From Halolamina rubra (GTDB lineage Archaea > Halobacteriota > Halobacteria > Halobacteriales > Haloferacaceae), in the NCBI RefSeq assembly GCF_000739555.1, contig NZ_BBJN01000013.1, positions 1 to 47,402 on the forward strand: a DNA stretch of 47,402 nucleotides. The letters run 5' to 3'. The first letter of the stretch is position 1. Every line of letters begins with the position of its first letter. Positions 16,999-25,694 of this stretch are shown here, in pieces. Position numbers and translations under genes: made by a program. The notes under the pieces were generated by a model. The model made no database searches. It saw nothing but the letters and a program-made list of their open reading frames with translations, and had not been told where the DNA came from.

Positions 16999-17040
16999 GA
17001 TAACGCTTTACGCCGCGGTCCAGGTGACAGGAGATTTATG
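16999..17040. promoter_or_regulatory. Divergent promoter pair between xacF-like and xacE-like genes
   Basis: Two TATA-like elements face opposite ways in the 90-base gap. CGTTATC on the minus strand (16999-17005) is 25-31 bases from the aldehyde dehydrogenase start. GATTTATG on the plus strand (17033-17040) is 25-32 bases from the FAH-fold dehydratase start. Both imply leaderless mRNAs. No obvious palindromic operator lies between them. Confidence 0.55.
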
Positions 17041-17064
17041 CCCACCACGCTCCGCAGGTCCCGC

Positions 17065-17928
17065 ATGCGCTACTACCGCACCGAACGCAACGGCGACGCG
17101 CACCTGCTCGTCGTCGCCCGCGACCGCGCCCACGACCTCACCGCGGTCAAACCCCGACTGCGCTCGTTCCGCGACCTCGCCGCGGCCGCCGACGTGGCCG
17201 ACACCGGCGTCGACGCGCTCGCCGCCGACCTGCTCGCCGACGCGCCCGTCGTCGAGTTCTCCGTCGTCGACCTCGAGCGCCCGGTCCGCGCCGAGGAGGT
17301 GTGGGCCGCCGGCGTCACCTACGAGATCAGCGAGCAGGCCCGCGAGGCCGAGAGCGGGATGGCCGACGTGTACCTCGACGTGTACGACGCCGAGCGCCCG
17401 GAGATCTTCTTCAAAGCCACCCCGAGCCGGACCGTCGGCCCGCGCGAGGCCGTCGGCGTCCGGGGCGACTCGGACTGGAACGTCCCCGAACCCGAACTCG
17501 GGCTGGTGCTGTACGACGGCGAGATCGTCGGCTACACCGTCGGCAACGACGTGAGCAGCCGCGCGATCGAGGGGGAGAACCCGCTGTACCTCCCGCAGGC
17601 GAAGGTGTACGACCGCTGCTGTGCGATCGGCCCCTGCGTCGTCGGCGCCGGGGGCGTCGACGACCCGCACGACCTGGGCATGTCGATGCGGATCGAGCGC
17701 GACGGCGAGACGGTGTTCGACGACGCCACCTCGACCGCGGAGATGGCCCGGAGCTGCGAAGAGCTGGCGCGCTACTGGCGCGCGCACAACGCGGTGCCGG
17801 AGCTGGGCGTGCTGCTCACGGGCACCTCGCTCGTCCCCGAGGAGCAGTTCACGCTCCAGCCCGGCGACACCGTCCGAATCGACATCGAGGGGATCGGCGA
17901 ACTGGTGAACCCGGTCGTCGAGGTCTGA
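17065..17928 (+). CDS. xacE: FAH-fold 2-keto-3-deoxy-xylonate (pentonate) dehydratase
   Basis: A 287-residue FAH-superfamily enzyme of the 2-keto-3-deoxy-aldonate dehydratase type. Key segments are VWAAGVTYEISEQARE, IFFKATPSRTVGP, the metal ligands in VPEPELGLVLYDG (E-x-E), YTVGNDVSSRAIEGENPLYL, QAKVYDRCCAIGP and TGTSLVPEEQFTLQPGD. In Haloferax this group converts 2-keto-3-deoxyxylonate to alpha-ketoglutarate semialdehyde. It is divergent from the semialdehyde dehydrogenase gene. The ATG before RYYRTERNG was chosen because of the leaderless promoter spacing; the open frame further upstream is non-coding in composition. Confidence 0.88.
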   Translation: MRYYRTERNGDAHLLVVARDRAHDLTAVKPRLRSFRDLAAAADVADTGVDALAADLLADAPVVEFSVVDLERPVRAEEVWAAGVTYEISEQAREAESGMADVYLDVYDAERPEIFFKATPSRTVGPREAVGVRGDSDWNVPEPELGLVLYDGEIVGYTVGNDVSSRAIEGENPLYLPQAKVYDRCCAIGPCVVGAGGVDDPHDLGMSMRIERDGETVFDDATSTAEMARSCEELARYWRAHNAVPELGVLLTGTSLVPEEQFTLQPGDTVRIDIEGIGELVNPVVEV

Positions 17929-17943
17929 AACAGCCGTTCCGCG

Positions 17944-18576
17944 TCACTCCGGCGTCCAAACGTCGCCTACGAGTCGGCTCTCGCCGTCCTCGGTCGCGAT
18001 TTCGATCTCGAACACGCCACCCTCGGGTAGATCCGTCGCGTTCATCTCGGCCTCCAGTCGCCGGCCGGTGACCGCCGCGAGAACGCAGTACATCGGCCCG
18101 GTGTGGGAGACGACGATCCGCGGTTCGTCGGCCACCGTCGCCTCCACGATCTCCCACCAGGCTTCCAGCGTCCGATTCTCCACCTCGCGCCAGGACTCCC
18201 CTCGTTCGGGCGCACGGAGCAGCGCTCCGGGACCGTCGCCAGTATGCGACTCTTTCACTCGGTGGTAGCGCGTGTCGTCGAGCCCCTGGAGGACGCCGAA
18301 GTCGCGCTCCCGGAGCGCTTTCCGACTGGTGATCGTCGCTCGGTCGCCGAGACGGTCCGCGACGATTTCGGCGCTCTGGCTGGCCCGGCGGAGGTCGGAG
18401 GTTTCGATACACACCGCGTCGGCGTCCACGCGCTCGTCGAGGTATGCGCCCGTCGCCCGAAGCTGGTCGCGACCGGCGTCGTTCAACGGGACGGGCGCCC
18501 ACCCCTGTACGCGCTCGGCAGCCGTCCACGGCGTCTGTCCGTGGCGAACGAGGTACAGTGTCTTCGAACCGGTCAT
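17944..18576 (-). CDS. Histidine phosphatase (phosphoglycerate mutase-like) family protein
   Basis: A 210-residue histidine phosphatase. It has the phosphohistidine motif LVRHGQTPW at residues 9-17, the second core Arg in SDLRRASQSAEIVAD, the acid in LRERDFGVLQGLDD, and the second His in IVVSHTGPMYCVL. The layout fits cofactor-dependent phosphatases of small phosphoesters rather than glycolytic mutase. It converges on the pentose dehydratase gene with 15 bases between stop codons. The substrate is unknown. Confidence 0.9.
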   Translation of the reverse strand: MTGSKTLYLVRHGQTPWTAAERVQGWAPVPLNDAGRDQLRATGAYLDERVDADAVCIETSDLRRASQSAEIVADRLGDRATITSRKALRERDFGVLQGLDDTRYHRVKESHTGDGPGALLRAPERGESWREVENRTLEAWWEIVEATVADEPRIVVSHTGPMYCVLAAVTGRRLEAEMNATDLPEGGVFEIEIATEDGESRLVGDVWTPE

Positions 18577-18634
18577 GTGGGATCGGTCGGCGACGGCCGT
18601 GTTACGACTGTCGGTCGTCGACGCCCCCGCCCGC

Positions 18635-20956
18635 CTACCGGTGGAGCGACCGTGTCAGCGTGAACACGAACAGCGCGATCATGAACGCGCCGAGCAGCGC
18701 CTCGAAGTTCGCCACCAGCCGGATCAGTTTCGGCTCCACCGAGGTGCCGCCGAGGACGAACGCCGTGAACGACGCCGAACTCAAAAGCACCGCGCCGTCG
18801 ACGCCCGCGTAGGTCGGTGAAGAGAACCCGGGAACGAGTCGCCACAGTACCCAATAGACGCCGGCGAACACCGCGACGAGTGAGAGCGAGGAGCGCAACG
18901 CCCTGCGGGGTCGCTCGCCGTAGCCGGCGACCCAGTCGAAGATCAGGTTGGCGGCGAACTCGCCGTAGTCGCGCTCCCGCCGGTGGATCCGCCGTCGGAC
19001 CCGGAGTTCGTTCACGAACAGGTTCCCCGCGGTGGTGCTGTCGCCCACGTCGTCGGCCCCCTTCCGTGCCTCGACGTAGGTGAGTTCCTGCGCTTCGAGC
19101 GTCCGTGCCACGTCCGCTGGCGCCGCGAGCGCGTTCGCCAGCGCGTCGCGAACCGCCGCCTCGTCTGCCTGCTCGGGGTCAGTACCCGCGTCGATTTCGG
19201 CGGCGAGCCCTCGGAGCTCCTCGCTGGCACCACGCGCGAGCGACTCCGCTAGCGCGTCGTCGCCGTCATCGTCCGACTCGAGCCGCCGGGCCAGCAGCGT
19301 GGCGACGCCCACGCGGTAGCGTTCCCGCCGGAACGGGAGGACGCCCAACTGTTCGGGGTTCTCGGGGCCGTTCTTCGCGACGCGCTCGACCGTCCGCTCG
19401 CCGACCCCATCGAACACGGCGGAAGCAAGCGATTCGGCGCCGGACGGCGGCTCGGTCTCCCGGAGCCACTCGCGAAGCCCCGGCTGGGCCGCACACAGCG
19501 CCGCGAAGTCCCGCGCGTACTCGGTCGCCTCCTCGAACGCGCGGCCGAAGGCGACCGTCTCGCGGCGCTCCTGCCGGTCGTCGATCAGCTCCCAGTCGGC
19601 GCGCTCGAACCCCCGACGGGCGGCGTCGACGAACTTGAACCCCGAGAACGTCGTGCGGTTCAACCAGAGACACGACGGCGCCGTCGCCTCCCCGGGGTCG
19701 ATCTCCACGTCGCCCAGTTCCGCGCCTTCGAGGTCGTACACAAGCGTCTCGCCGAGGGGCTGGCCAAGCACGCCCGCCTCGATCGTCGCCCCCCGACAGT
19801 CGACCGTCGAGAGCCGCTCGTGGGTCAGCTCCGGCAGGACTCTGAGGTCCGCGAACGTGGCGTCGGAGAGGTCGACACACCCCCCGACGGTGAGCGTGGC
19901 GTCGCGCCGGTCGCGACCATGGAGCTTGGTCTCCTCGCGGATCTCGGCGCCGCTGAGGGAGAGACTCCCCCCGATTGCCGCCTCGCCCAGTCGCGTCCCC
20001 GTTCGCGTCCCGAGCGAGACTCCCTGGGTGATCGACGCCTCGCCGGCGTCGAAGTCGCCGCCGACATCCATCCGGTAGCCGATCAGCTGGCCCTCGCAGT
20101 CGGCCTCGGTCACGTCGACGGCGCCCGCGGCCGTCAGCCCGCGGAACTGGAGCCCGGGGATATCGCTCTCGGGATCCGGTCCCGAGATCGCGATCCCGCG
20201 AGCCGAGACGGCGTCGACGACGGACTCCTTGAGCGTGAATCGTCCGCCACAGCCCCCGCTGGTGGCGTCGACGGCGCCGTCGACGTGGGCGAACCCGAAG
20301 TCGAAGCGGCTCTCTGCGGTCGCGTGTCGGAGCGAGACGTCGCCGCCGAGGTCCGCGAACCGACAGTCGATCCGACCCTCGACGGCGGCACCTTCAAGAC
20401 ACAACGATCGCTCGATCGTCGCGAACCGCGCGCCGAAGGAGCCGCCGAACGCCGCGTCCGTCGCTTCGACCGCCCCAACGTCGGCGTCGTCGAGTCTGAT
20501 CGCGCCAGCCAGCGACGCGCCCCCGAGCCGCAGTGTATCGATCGCGGCGCATCGGAGGTCCAGCGCCGCGATGCCCGGCGCTGCGAGCCGCCAGCCCTGC
20601 AGGTCAAGCGTCTCCAGTTCGACGCCGAGCAACCGCGTCGCGAGCGTCGAGTAGTCGCCGTCGGGGGCCTCGACGGCGAACGCGTCGGGGTCGGCCTCGC
20701 CCCGGAGGCCGTCGACGACCGCGGCGCGGACCTCGGCGTCGGTCGCGTCGTCGGCGTGGAGGACACAGTGCTCGCCCCCCTCGGCTGCCCGTGGACACCG
20801 CCAGTGCCCTCGATCGTCGCGAGGGAGATCCGCGAACGCCTCGATCTCCTCGACCGGCGGCTGGTCGTGAATGTAGTCGTACTCGGTCGCCAGCCACGCG
20901 GCACATCGCTCCCGGGCCGCGCGGAGGTCCAGTTCGAACTCACACCGGTCAGGCAT
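18635..20956 (-). CDS. Pentapeptide/beta-helix repeat protein with C-terminal degenerate two-helix ion-channel module
   Basis: A 773-residue protein. Residues 1-70 hold a Cys/His-rich module (W52-R-C54 ... H63-C64-V-L-H67) that could bind zinc. Residues about 95-440 form a long repeat array of acidic solenoid rungs with the A-x-L / A-D-x-x-x pattern (LDLQGWRLAAPG, IRLDDADVG, FGGSFGARFATIE, DVSLRHATAES), typical of pentapeptide-like beta-helices. A helical linker follows. Residues 686-773 contain two membrane helices flanking a re-entrant segment SSASFTAFVLGGTS, with a C-terminal helix ending ALFVFTLTRSLHR. The arrangement is that of 2-TM potassium channels, but the TxGYG filter is replaced. 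A TATA-like CGTATTTGG lies 25-33 bases upstream. Ion transport is unproven. Confidence 0.82.
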   Translation of the reverse strand: MPDRCEFELDLRAARERCAAWLATEYDYIHDQPPVEEIEAFADLPRDDRGHWRCPRAAEGGEHCVLHADDATDAEVRAAVVDGLRGEADPDAFAVEAPDGDYSTLATRLLGVELETLDLQGWRLAAPGIAALDLRCAAIDTLRLGGASLAGAIRLDDADVGAVEATDAAFGGSFGARFATIERSLCLEGAAVEGRIDCRFADLGGDVSLRHATAESRFDFGFAHVDGAVDATSGGCGGRFTLKESVVDAVSARGIAISGPDPESDIPGLQFRGLTAAGAVDVTEADCEGQLIGYRMDVGGDFDAGEASITQGVSLGTRTGTRLGEAAIGGSLSLSGAEIREETKLHGRDRRDATLTVGGCVDLSDATFADLRVLPELTHERLSTVDCRGATIEAGVLGQPLGETLVYDLEGAELGDVEIDPGEATAPSCLWLNRTTFSGFKFVDAARRGFERADWELIDDRQERRETVAFGRAFEEATEYARDFAALCAAQPGLREWLRETEPPSGAESLASAVFDGVGERTVERVAKNGPENPEQLGVLPFRRERYRVGVATLLARRLESDDDGDDALAESLARGASEELRGLAAEIDAGTDPEQADEAAVRDALANALAAPADVARTLEAQELTYVEARKGADDVGDSTTAGNLFVNELRVRRRIHRRERDYGEFAANLIFDWVAGYGERPRRALRSSLSLVAVFAGVYWVLWRLVPGFSSPTYAGVDGAVLLSSASFTAFVLGGTSVEPKLIRLVANFEALLGAFMIALFVFTLTRSLHR

Positions 20957-21308
20957 GGCTCCCGCTTGCGATCCACCCGCCAAATACGTTCTGTCGTGGG
21001 CGATCCGCGGTCACGGTGGGGTGCCGATCGCGTCGACGGCGTCAGTGAACACGGTCGAAAAGTGGGCACGGGGAAATCAGACGAACGATCCGGCTACGGC
21101 TCCGACACCGTGCCGACCGCCCGCGACAAGGATGGTCCGTCGGGGTCGCTCGTGGTGGCACCCCACCTCCCCACGGCGACGGGTGATCGTCGGCGACTCG
21201 GCCCCCTTACCTCATCGGGTGGCGAAGTTCGTCACTGACTGAACGACCGACGCTGTCAACGGGTTTATCGGTGATCCGGACGCGGGTTCGCTCGTTCGAT
21301 CCCACCCC
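20957..21308. promoter_or_regulatory. 352-base divergent intergenic region
   Basis: The gap separates the channel-like and HTH-LamG genes, which are transcribed outward. On the minus strand CGTATTTGG (20981-20989) suits the channel gene. On the plus strand GTTTATCG (21263-21270) lies 39-46 bases before the HTH-LamG ATG, implying a short leader. I see no acidic open frame, RNA gene or strong palindrome in the rest. Confidence 0.5.
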
Positions 21309-22709
21309 ATGTCGATACTCCACATCGCCCAGCGTCGGTCGACGATCCTCGACTACCTGCGGGACGGCCCCCTCGACAAGCGCGACCTGCTGGATCGCGT
21401 GGCTGCGTCGCGGTCGACGATCGACCGCGCGATCGAGGAGCTGATCGACCACGAGATGGTCCGCGAGGTGAGCGGCGGGTACGAGGCGACGCTCGTGGGC
21501 GTGCTGGCGCTCGAACGCGCCCGCGAGGCCGAGCGTGACGCCGACGCGATCGCGACGACGGCGCCGGCGCTGACGCCGCTGTGGAAGGAGAGCGACGTGG
21601 CCGTCGAGTTCCTCCGCGGCGCGGACGTGTCGCTCGTCGCGGCGGCCGAGGGGATGCGCCTCCTCGCCGCGCTGGGCTCGGCGATCCGGACCGCCGACGA
21701 GATCCGGGCGGTGTTCCCGCAGATCGCCCGCCCCGAGCAGCTGGAGACGCTGTACGCGCGGGCCAGCGACGGGCGCGAGACCGAGATCGTCGTCTCGGGA
21801 TCGCTGTTCGAGACGCTGTCGTCGACGTTCCCCGGCTGGCTCCGCGCGGTGGCGCTGGGGGAGCACGGCAGCGTCTCGGTCGGCACCGTGCCGGAGTACG
21901 CCCTCGTCGTCTGCCGGGCCGGCGACGAGCGGGAGGCGTTCCTGCTCACGTACGACGACGGCCGGCTCCACGCCGTGCTCCGGAACGACGGCGCGGCGGC
22001 CGCGTGGGCCGACGAGCGGTTCTCGACCGTTCGGGACGCCGCGAACGACCGACGGGAGGAGGTGCGCGAGCTCGACGCCGAGGCCCGGTTCGGCGGCGTC
22101 GGTGACGCCACGCCGCCGTTCGGCGAGACCTCCGCTGTCGCGACCGACCACGACGAGGCGGACGGGCCGGCGGACGACCTGCTCGCGAGCGGCTACGCGG
22201 TCGACGGCGGGAAGCTCCGGACGCCGGCGTACGGCACCGAGGAGGCCTGTACGGTCGCGTTCTGGATGCGCCCGGCCGACCTCGCCGGCGGCTGGCAGGT
22301 GCTGCTGAAGTGGGACTACCTCGTCGTCGCGCTCCGGCGGGGGGAGCTCCACGGAAACGTGTACGACGCCGAGAACGCGGAGCAGCGGGCGTTCACCGCG
22401 GTGCCGCTGGCGGAGATCGAGGAGAACCGGTGGCAGCACGTCGCCTACACGTACGACGAGTCGGTCGCGCGGCTCTACCTCGACGGCGAGCTCGTCGACG
22501 AGACAGAGGACGACTACCCCCTCCGCGTCGACGAGCTCGGCGCCGCGCTGGGGTATCACTACCGCGATCGGGACACGGGGGTCCACGACCCCACCTACGA
22601 CGGGCGGCTGTACGACGCCCGGCTGTACGGGGCGGCGCTCTCGCCCGCGGCGATCGAGCGACTCGTCGCGACGACCGACCCCACGGCCGTCGCCTGGGGC
22701 GGGGACTGA
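21309..22709 (+). CDS. Winged-helix transcriptional regulator fused to a LamG-like jelly-roll domain
   Basis: A 466-residue protein. Residues 1-65 are a winged helix (RSTILDYLRDGPLDKRDLLD, RSTIDRAIEELIDHEMV). Residues about 75-270 form an alpha/beta sensory region (MRLLAALGSAIRTADEIRAV, SVGTVPEYALVVCRAGDERE) like haloarchaeal HTH proteins with a DUF1724-type domain. After an acidic linker, residues 295-466 match a concanavalin/LamG jelly-roll: VAFWMRPADLAGGWQVLLKW, WQHVAYTYDESVARLYLDGE, and YDGRLYDARLYGAALSPAAI. No signal peptide or membrane helix is present, so the lectin-like domain is cytosolic. It is probably a one-component regulator sensing a glycan or other ligand. It is convergent with the ligase-like gene, nine bases away. 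Confidence 0.85.
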   Translation: MSILHIAQRRSTILDYLRDGPLDKRDLLDRVAASRSTIDRAIEELIDHEMVREVSGGYEATLVGVLALERAREAERDADAIATTAPALTPLWKESDVAVEFLRGADVSLVAAAEGMRLLAALGSAIRTADEIRAVFPQIARPEQLETLYARASDGRETEIVVSGSLFETLSSTFPGWLRAVALGEHGSVSVGTVPEYALVVCRAGDEREAFLLTYDDGRLHAVLRNDGAAAAWADERFSTVRDAANDRREEVRELDAEARFGGVGDATPPFGETSAVATDHDEADGPADDLLASGYAVDGGKLRTPAYGTEEACTVAFWMRPADLAGGWQVLLKWDYLVVALRRGELHGNVYDAENAEQRAFTAVPLAEIEENRWQHVAYTYDESVARLYLDGELVDETEDDYPLRVDELGAALGYHYRDRDTGVHDPTYDGRLYDARLYGAALSPAAIERLVATTDPTAVAWGGD

Positions 22710-22718
22710 GTCGCCGCC

Positions 22719-23548
22719 TCAGCCGCCGAGGAAGCGGCCGGCACGCCGCGCGACCGCCGTCCGGAACCCCGACTCGTCGACCGCCCGCTCGCCGGCAAAC
22801 AGTCGGCCGTGTTCCTCGCGGTACACGTCCTCGAGCAGTCGATCCCGGAGGCGTCGACGCTCGGCGCCCGCCCGCGATCCCGGAGCCGCGCCGCGACCCG
22901 TTCGAACCGCTCGTCGGTCGCGACTGCCTCGGCGAGCGATTCGGCGTCGTCGGCGTCGATGGAACGCGCGGAGTTTGCAGAAAGTTCGGAATTTTCGAGT
23001 AGCGCGCGGTTCCCGCGCTTGTCGCGAATCACGACCCCCGCAGCGGGGCCGTCGTACCACGCCGACGCCGGCAGGTCGTACCCGGCGGGGTCGAAATCGC
23101 GGCTGTTCAGTTCGCGCTCGACCGTGTTGACCGGATCGAGGCCGAGCCGGTCGAAGATCGCCTCGGCTGCCCCCGGCGGGCGGAACGCGCCGGCCTCGCT
23201 CGACCACACGTCGAGCCCGAGGAACGGCGGCAGGCGCTCCCAGTCGTAGTCGATCCGCTCGCGGTGGGTCGCCCAGCCCAGAAACGTCACCCCCGTCACG
23301 TCGTCGACGGCGGCCCGGAGCGCCTCGCGGTCGAGTCGCTCGCGGACGTGTCGAACCGCGCGCTGGCACGGGCGTGGGATCGCGTCGTCGTCGCGGTACG
23401 CTCGCTCCGGGCCGCCGAACCGGATCGCGCCGGAGTCCCGCAGCTGGAACCGCACCGGCGTCCCCTCGACGTACTCGAGCAGCCAGAGGTGGCCGTCGAG
23501 CGTCGGCGCCGCGTCGTCGACGGCCGGCAGCGGCGGGAGCTCTCTCAC
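22719..23548 (-). pseudogene. RNA-ligase-like nucleotidyltransferase-fold protein without the catalytic lysine; interrupted by a one-base frameshift
   Basis: If repaired, a 276-residue protein with the layout of haloarchaeal RNA-ligase-fold proteins. The motif I position reads HLWLLEYVEGTPVRFQ, where a K-x-D/H-G is expected. Motif III reads FLGWATHRERIDYDW and then LPPFLGLDVW; motif V reads AAGVVIRDKRGNRALLEN. The nucleophilic Lys of motif I is a Tyr and the usual Glu after FxG in motif III is a Trp, so adenylylation looks impossible. The frame breaks after LRDRGRA at about 22862-22870 and resumes as ERRRLRDRLLEDVYREEHG. A GTG start was chosen; the N-terminus MRELPPLP then fits the family. 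Function is unknown, perhaps RNA binding only. Confidence 0.7.
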
Positions 23549-23627
23549 ACCCGACCTCCGGCGGCCGGCGGGGTATGCGTTCCGCCGTCCCCACACCCTT
23601 AATCCGGGCCACGCCGAACCGGGGAGC

Positions 23628-25088
23628 ATGATCACGAGCAGACGCATGGCCGCGGTGGACCGCAACGCCGCGGCGCTGGGCGTGCCGCTCCGGGCGCTGA
23701 TGGAGTCCTCGGGCAACGCCGTCGCCCGGCGGGCCCGGGAGCTCACGGCGCCCGGCGACAGCGTGGCGCTGGTCTGCGGCCGCGGGAACAACGGCGGCGA
23801 CGGGCTCGTCGCGGCGCGGTTCCTCGACGACCGGGACGTGACCGTCCACCTGCTGGGCCGGCCGGAGAGCATCGCCACCGACATCGCCCGGGCGAACTGG
23901 GACGCGCTCGCGGCGTCGGAGATCGACGTCGAGACCGTCGCCGACTCCCGCGAGTTCGCGCTCGGCGAGCCGGACCTGATCGTGGACGCGATGCTCGGGA
24001 CGGGGATCACCGGCTCCCTCCGCGAACCGGAAGCGACCGTCGCCCGCGCGATCGACGACGCCGCGGCGCCCGTGCTCGCGGTGGACGTGCCCTCCGGCGT
24101 CGATCCCGACACCGGCGCGGCCGCCGAGGGCGCCGTGGATGCCGAGCACGTCGTCACGTTCCACGACCGGAAGCCGGGGCTCGCCGACCACCCGGACGTG
24201 ACCGTCGCCGACATCGGGATCCCGGCGGCCGCGGAGGAGTTCGTCGGTCCGGGTGACGTGGCGGTGCTCGGCGCCGGCGGCGACCGGAAAGGCGACAGCG
24301 GCCGGACGTTCGTGATCGGCGGCGGCCCGTACACCGGCGCGCCCGCCCTCGCCGCGGGGGCGTCGCTCTCGGCCGGCGCCGACCTCGCGTTCGTCGCCTG
24401 CCCCGAGTCGGTGTTCGAGCCGATCGCGGGCTACTCCGAGGACCTGATCGTCCAGCCCTACGGCGAGGAGGGCGTCGGGGAGGGAGGAACCGACGCCGAC
24501 CACCTCGCGCCCGAGCACGTCCCGGAGCTGGTCGAGACTGCCGAGAACCACGAGGACGTCGTGATCCTCGGGCCGGGGCTGGGCCGACACCCCGAGACCG
24601 AAGCAGCGGCCCGGCAGTTCCTCGGCGAGTTCTCCGGGATCGCGGTCGTCGACGCCGACGCGGTGGCGCTGGTTCCGGAGGTCGACACCGACGCGACGCT
24701 GGTGCTCACGCCGAATCGCTCGGAACTGGCAGAGCTCGGCGGCCCCGAGACCGACGACCTGGTGGCCCACGCCGACGATATCCGCGACCTCGCCGCCGAT
24801 CTCGGCCACACGATCCTCGCGAAGGGCGCCGTCGACGTGATCACCGACGGCGAGACGGTCCGGCGCTGTCGGGCCGGCACGCCGGGGATGACCGTCGGCG
24901 GCACCGGCGACACGCTCGCCGGCGTCGTCGCCGCGCTGCTGGCCCGGGCGGAGCCGTTCGAGGCGGCCTGCGCAGGCAGCTACGTCAACGGCCGCGCCGC
25001 GGAGCTGCTCGAGAGGGGAAGCGGACTTCGCGCGACAGAACTCCAAGAGACCATCCCGGTGGCGCTCGAAGGGGGCGACGATGCGTGA
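23628..25088 (+). CDS. nnr: Bifunctional NAD(P)H-hydrate repair enzyme (epimerase/dehydratase)
   Basis: A 486-residue fusion. The N-terminal NAD(P)HX epimerase domain (residues 1-215) has CGRGNNGGDGLVAARFL, DAMLGTGITG and DVPSGVDPDTG. The C-terminal ADP-dependent NAD(P)HX dehydratase (ribokinase-like, about 225-486) has ILGPGLGRHPE, VLTPNRSELAEL, LAKGAVDVITDG and GGTGDTLAGVVAALL. Together they repair hydrated NAD(P)H. Both active-site sets look intact and the length is normal. The gene overlaps moaC by eight bases, so the two are co-transcribed. Confidence 0.95.
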   Translation: MITSRRMAAVDRNAAALGVPLRALMESSGNAVARRARELTAPGDSVALVCGRGNNGGDGLVAARFLDDRDVTVHLLGRPESIATDIARANWDALAASEIDVETVADSREFALGEPDLIVDAMLGTGITGSLREPEATVARAIDDAAAPVLAVDVPSGVDPDTGAAAEGAVDAEHVVTFHDRKPGLADHPDVTVADIGIPAAAEEFVGPGDVAVLGAGGDRKGDSGRTFVIGGGPYTGAPALAAGASLSAGADLAFVACPESVFEPIAGYSEDLIVQPYGEEGVGEGGTDADHLAPEHVPELVETAENHEDVVILGPGLGRHPETEAAARQFLGEFSGIAVVDADAVALVPEVDTDATLVLTPNRSELAELGGPETDDLVAHADDIRDLAADLGHTILAKGAVDVITDGETVRRCRAGTPGMTVGGTGDTLAGVVAALLARAEPFEAACAGSYVNGRAAELLERGSGLRATELQETIPVALEGGDDA

Positions 25089-25653
25089 GAACGACGACGT
25101 GGCCGGCGTCACGCCCGGGGCGGACGACGACCCCGTCGACGCCGGCGACACCGACGAACTGACCCACACCACCGACGACGGCGACGTCCAGATGGTCGAC
25201 GTGGGCGAGAAACCCGACACCGGCAGACGGGCGGTCGCCCGCGGCGAGATTCACCTGACCGAGTCGACGATCGACGCCGTCCGCGCCGACGAGATCGGGA
25301 AGGGCGACGTGCTCGCGACCGCCCGGATCGGCGCGATCCAGGCGGTGAAACACACCTGGGAGACGATCCCGATGTGCCACCAGATCCCGATCACGAACGT
25401 CGACACCGAGTTCGACGTTCGGGACGACCGGATCGAACTCGAGGTCGCCGTCGAGACGACCGGGAAGACCGGCTGCGAGATGGAGGCGATCCAGGGGGTG
25501 ACGACCGGGCTCGGCGTCGTCTGGGACATGGTGAAAGCCGCCGAGAAGGAGGTCGTCGAGGAGCGCGACGCGGTGGAAGCCAGCGGCTACCCCGGGACGG
25601 CGATCTCCGGCGTCGAAGTCGTGAGCAAGGAGAAGCGGGAGCCGTCGGGGTAG
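25081..25653 (+). CDS. moaC: Cyclic pyranopterin monophosphate synthase MoaC
   Basis: Molybdenum cofactor biosynthesis, second step, converting 3',8-cyclo-GTP to cyclic pyranopterin monophosphate. The 190-residue protein has MVDVGEKPDTGRRAVARGEI, the active-site IPMCHQIPITN and TTGKTGCEMEAIQGVT, and KAAEKEV. An extra acidic N-terminal tail of about 35 residues (Asp/Thr-rich) precedes the conserved core; this kind of tail is common in haloarchaeal MoaC. It is coupled to nnr by overlap. No other moa genes lie in the window. Confidence 0.95.
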   Translation: MRENDDVAGVTPGADDDPVDAGDTDELTHTTDDGDVQMVDVGEKPDTGRRAVARGEIHLTESTIDAVRADEIGKGDVLATARIGAIQAVKHTWETIPMCHQIPITNVDTEFDVRDDRIELEVAVETTGKTGCEMEAIQGVTTGLGVVWDMVKAAEKEVVEERDAVEASGYPGTAISGVEVVSKEKREPSG

Positions 25654-25694
25654 TCGTCGGGCCCCACTCGGACCGTTCTGCGCCTGCGGGGACG

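Noticed and set aside
22719-25220. Very long minus-strand open frame of 833 codons
   Set aside because: It is antisense to nnr and moaC for most of its length. Only its last about 50 codons are real, as the shifted 3' part of the ligase-like gene.
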